A stretch of 9,739 nt of DNA. Source: Flammeovirgaceae bacterium. Lineage in GTDB: Bacteria; Bacteroidota; Bacteroidia; Cytophagales; Cyclobacteriaceae. A program made the translations under genes and the position numbers. Shown here one piece after another: positions 8,593 to 9,739 of the stretch. The notes beneath the pieces were generated by a model. The model did not search any database and was not told where the DNA came from. It saw only the letters and a program-made list of their open reading frames with translations. Each line of letters opens with the position of its first letter. Positions within the stretch are counted from its first letter, which is position 1. The DNA is taken from the NCBI GenBank assembly GCA_022616575.1, contig JAKEEN010000140.1:1-9739 (forward strand), written 5' to 3'.

Positions 8593-8895
8593 TTACCAAT
8601 GCTTCTGAGTCACCTTGATTCGTTCCCTAATCTCTCCATAAAGAGTTTCTTTCTCCTTTTCTTTTCTCTTGGGGTCAAGCATAGTATCTGCCTGCTTGCA
8701 TATAAAAGGCAACCCCGCCATTAGCAAGCTTCCAATCATGATTTTGGCACCGGTATCCTGATTAAAATTATTCCACGAATTATAAATAAACCATCCCAAC
8801 ACGCCCTCCAGCATTACAGTTATGCCGACCAAAGTCCAGCGTACATAGACGCGGGTATCAAACATACTTTCAGGGTTCCCTGCTCCTCGTATCAT
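8593..8895 (-). CDS. Small two-helix membrane protein, unknown function
   Basis: A 100-residue protein that I do not recognise. Two hydrophobic segments are visible, at about residues 20-38 (LVGITVMLEGVLGWFIY) and 50-66 (AKIMIGSLLMAGLPFIC). They are joined by a short polar loop, NSWNNFNQDTG. The tail (about 70-100) is highly charged (DPKRKEKEKETLYGEIRERIK) and is probably a cytoplasmic amphipathic helix. The ATG at 8893-8895 is 18 bp after the hemH stop on the same strand, so it is likely co-transcribed with ferrochelatase. The ATG encoding M11 is an alternative start. It is too short, with too few helices, to be the HemJ protoporphyrinogen oxidase. It is convergent with the PLP enzyme gene, with 7 bp between the stops. 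The coding call is supported by the coherent membrane topology and by lack of room for another gene. Confidence 0.75.
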   Translation of the reverse strand: MIRGAGNPESMFDTRVYVRWTLVGITVMLEGVLGWFIYNSWNNFNQDTGAKIMIGSLLMAGLPFICKQADTMLDPKRKEKEKETLYGEIRERIKVTQKHW

Positions 8896-8913
8896 ATTAA
8901 ATTTTGGAGTTCG

Positions 8914-9739
8914 TCAATTTGTAATAACCAGTTCTTTCAAGCACTGTATCCACACAGGATGCTCATTCAGGCTTTCAACAAGTTGCACTTTCTCTCCTCC
9001 GTACTGACGAAACATCTCCTGGTACTCCTCACCAATTTCAATTATGGTTTCAAGGCAATCAGAAGTAAAAGCCGGTGAGAAGACAAGGATCTTCTTCATT
9101 CCCCTCCTGGCACATTCTTCAACTACTTTATCTGAAAAGGGCATTAACCATTTTTTGTCGAGGCGTGATTGAAAGCAAACAGTATATTTTTCTTTTGGGA
9201 TGTTGAGTTTCTCTGCCAGCAAACGAGTGGTTGCATGGCAGGTAGCTTTGTAACAAAACTTATTTTCTTCGCTGATTTCATTTTCGCAATTATGATTTGA
9301 ACACAAACCTTCCTGATGTACTTTATCGACTTGCCTTTCCGGTAAGCCATGGTATGAAAATAAAATATGATTATACTCAGAGAAATCATATTGCTTTCCA
9401 CGCTCAGCAAATGCCTTGATGAATAACGGATGATTATAATACTGATTGATCACCTTCACCTCCGGAATTACCCACCACTTCTTTATTACGCGCATTACTT
9501 CATCCAGAGCAGACCCTGTAGATGCCGAGGCATACTGAGGGAACAAAGGAAGAACAACTACTTTCCGATAATTCTTGGCTTTGATTTCTTCAAGTACAGA
9601 AGCAATAGAAGGGTTCTTGTAGCGCATGGCCAGGTACACATCATGAGAATTTTTTAATTCAGCTTGCAGCAATTCTTTCTGGCGTTGACTGTAATAAAGT
9701 AAGGGCGATCCGTTTTTAGTCCATAGTTTTTGATAAACC
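8914..9739 (-). CDS. hemH: Ferrochelatase (partial, N-terminus beyond right edge)
   Basis: Ferrochelatase inserts Fe2+ into protoporphyrin IX, the last step of the classic heme pathway. The open frame continues to the window edge. Its first visible codons read VYQKLWTKNGSPLL, the family segment Y-x-x-I/L-W-x-x-x-GSPL, so about 60-70 residues and the true start are missing. A TTG within the frame near 9672 is not the start. The proposed catalytic histidine is in FSYHGLPER (codon 9349-9351). FQSRLDKKWLMP and SPAFTSDCLETIIEIGEE follow, the latter with the conserved Glu at 9049-9051. Between the histidine motif and FQSR lies an insert with four cysteines in the pattern C-x4-C-x10-C-x4-C (9238-9303), absent from E. 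coli HemH and suggestive of an iron-sulfur site. The gene is followed after 18 bp by the small membrane protein gene. Confidence 0.96.
   Translation of the reverse strand, partial: VYQKLWTKNGSPLLYYSQRQKELLQAELKNSHDVYLAMRYKNPSIASVLEEIKAKNYRKVVVLPLFPQYASASTGSALDEVMRVIKKWWVIPEVKVINQYYNHPLFIKAFAERGKQYDFSEYNHILFSYHGLPERQVDKVHQEGLCSNHNCENEISEENKFCYKATCHATTRLLAEKLNIPKEKYTVCFQSRLDKKWLMPFSDKVVEECARRGMKKILVFSPAFTSDCLETIIEIGEEYQEMFRQYGGEKVQLVESLNEHPVWIQCLKELVITN

Noticed and set aside
9430..9657. Plus-strand open frame opposite hemH
   Set aside because: The hemH frame runs through it with conserved motifs, and the plus-strand product has no recognisable feature.
8914..9672. Ferrochelatase starting at the TTG near 9672
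   Set aside because: Codons upstream to the window edge still encode conserved ferrochelatase sequence (KLWTKNGSPLL), so the gene is cut by the edge rather than starting here.

Overview
The window looks like a chromosomal segment of a Bacteroidota bacterium, probably a free-living Cytophagales-type organism; this placement is an inference. Start codons lack Shine-Dalgarno sequences, the guaB promoter matches the Bacteroidota pattern (TTG, 19 bases, TAnnTTTG), and the ferrochelatase carries a cysteine-bearing insert that I recall from this phylum. Coding density is high, intergenic gaps are short, and I see no insertion sequence, CRISPR array, tRNA, rRNA or phage gene.

Left part (1-1722): the first 30 codons of a secreted protein run off the left edge on the minus strand. 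Next comes a complete guaB (IMP dehydrogenase, the committed step of GMP synthesis), also on the minus strand. Its promoter is recognisable, and its short leader is almost entirely an inverted repeat that ends at the base before the start codon.

Centre-left (1773-3846, plus strand): a periplasmic RlpA-like protein (double-psi beta-barrel plus SPOR domain) overlaps a cupin-fold protein by 4 bp. A TauE/SafE-type membrane transporter follows.

Centre (3852-8585): a minus-strand FAD-dependent amine oxidase with both a Tat motif and a lipobox is divergent from a plus-strand group. That group is a NadR-type P-loop kinase overlapping an MFS transporter by 14 bp, followed by a Tat-exported class V PLP-dependent enzyme. 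Two cofactor-loaded enzymes of amine or amino acid chemistry are thus predicted outside the cytoplasm within about 5 kb. A shared pathway is only a hypothesis.

Right part (8593-9739, minus strand): a 100-residue two-helix membrane protein of unknown function lies 18 bp downstream of hemH (ferrochelatase). hemH is cut by the right edge.

Most of this is ordinary housekeeping and envelope content. The points most worth a second look are the guaB leader hairpin, the altered active-site positions of the RlpA-like protein, the four-cysteine insert in ferrochelatase, and the two Tat-exported enzymes. I did not find a convincing new multi-gene system. No stretch longer than 300 bases lacks a gene.
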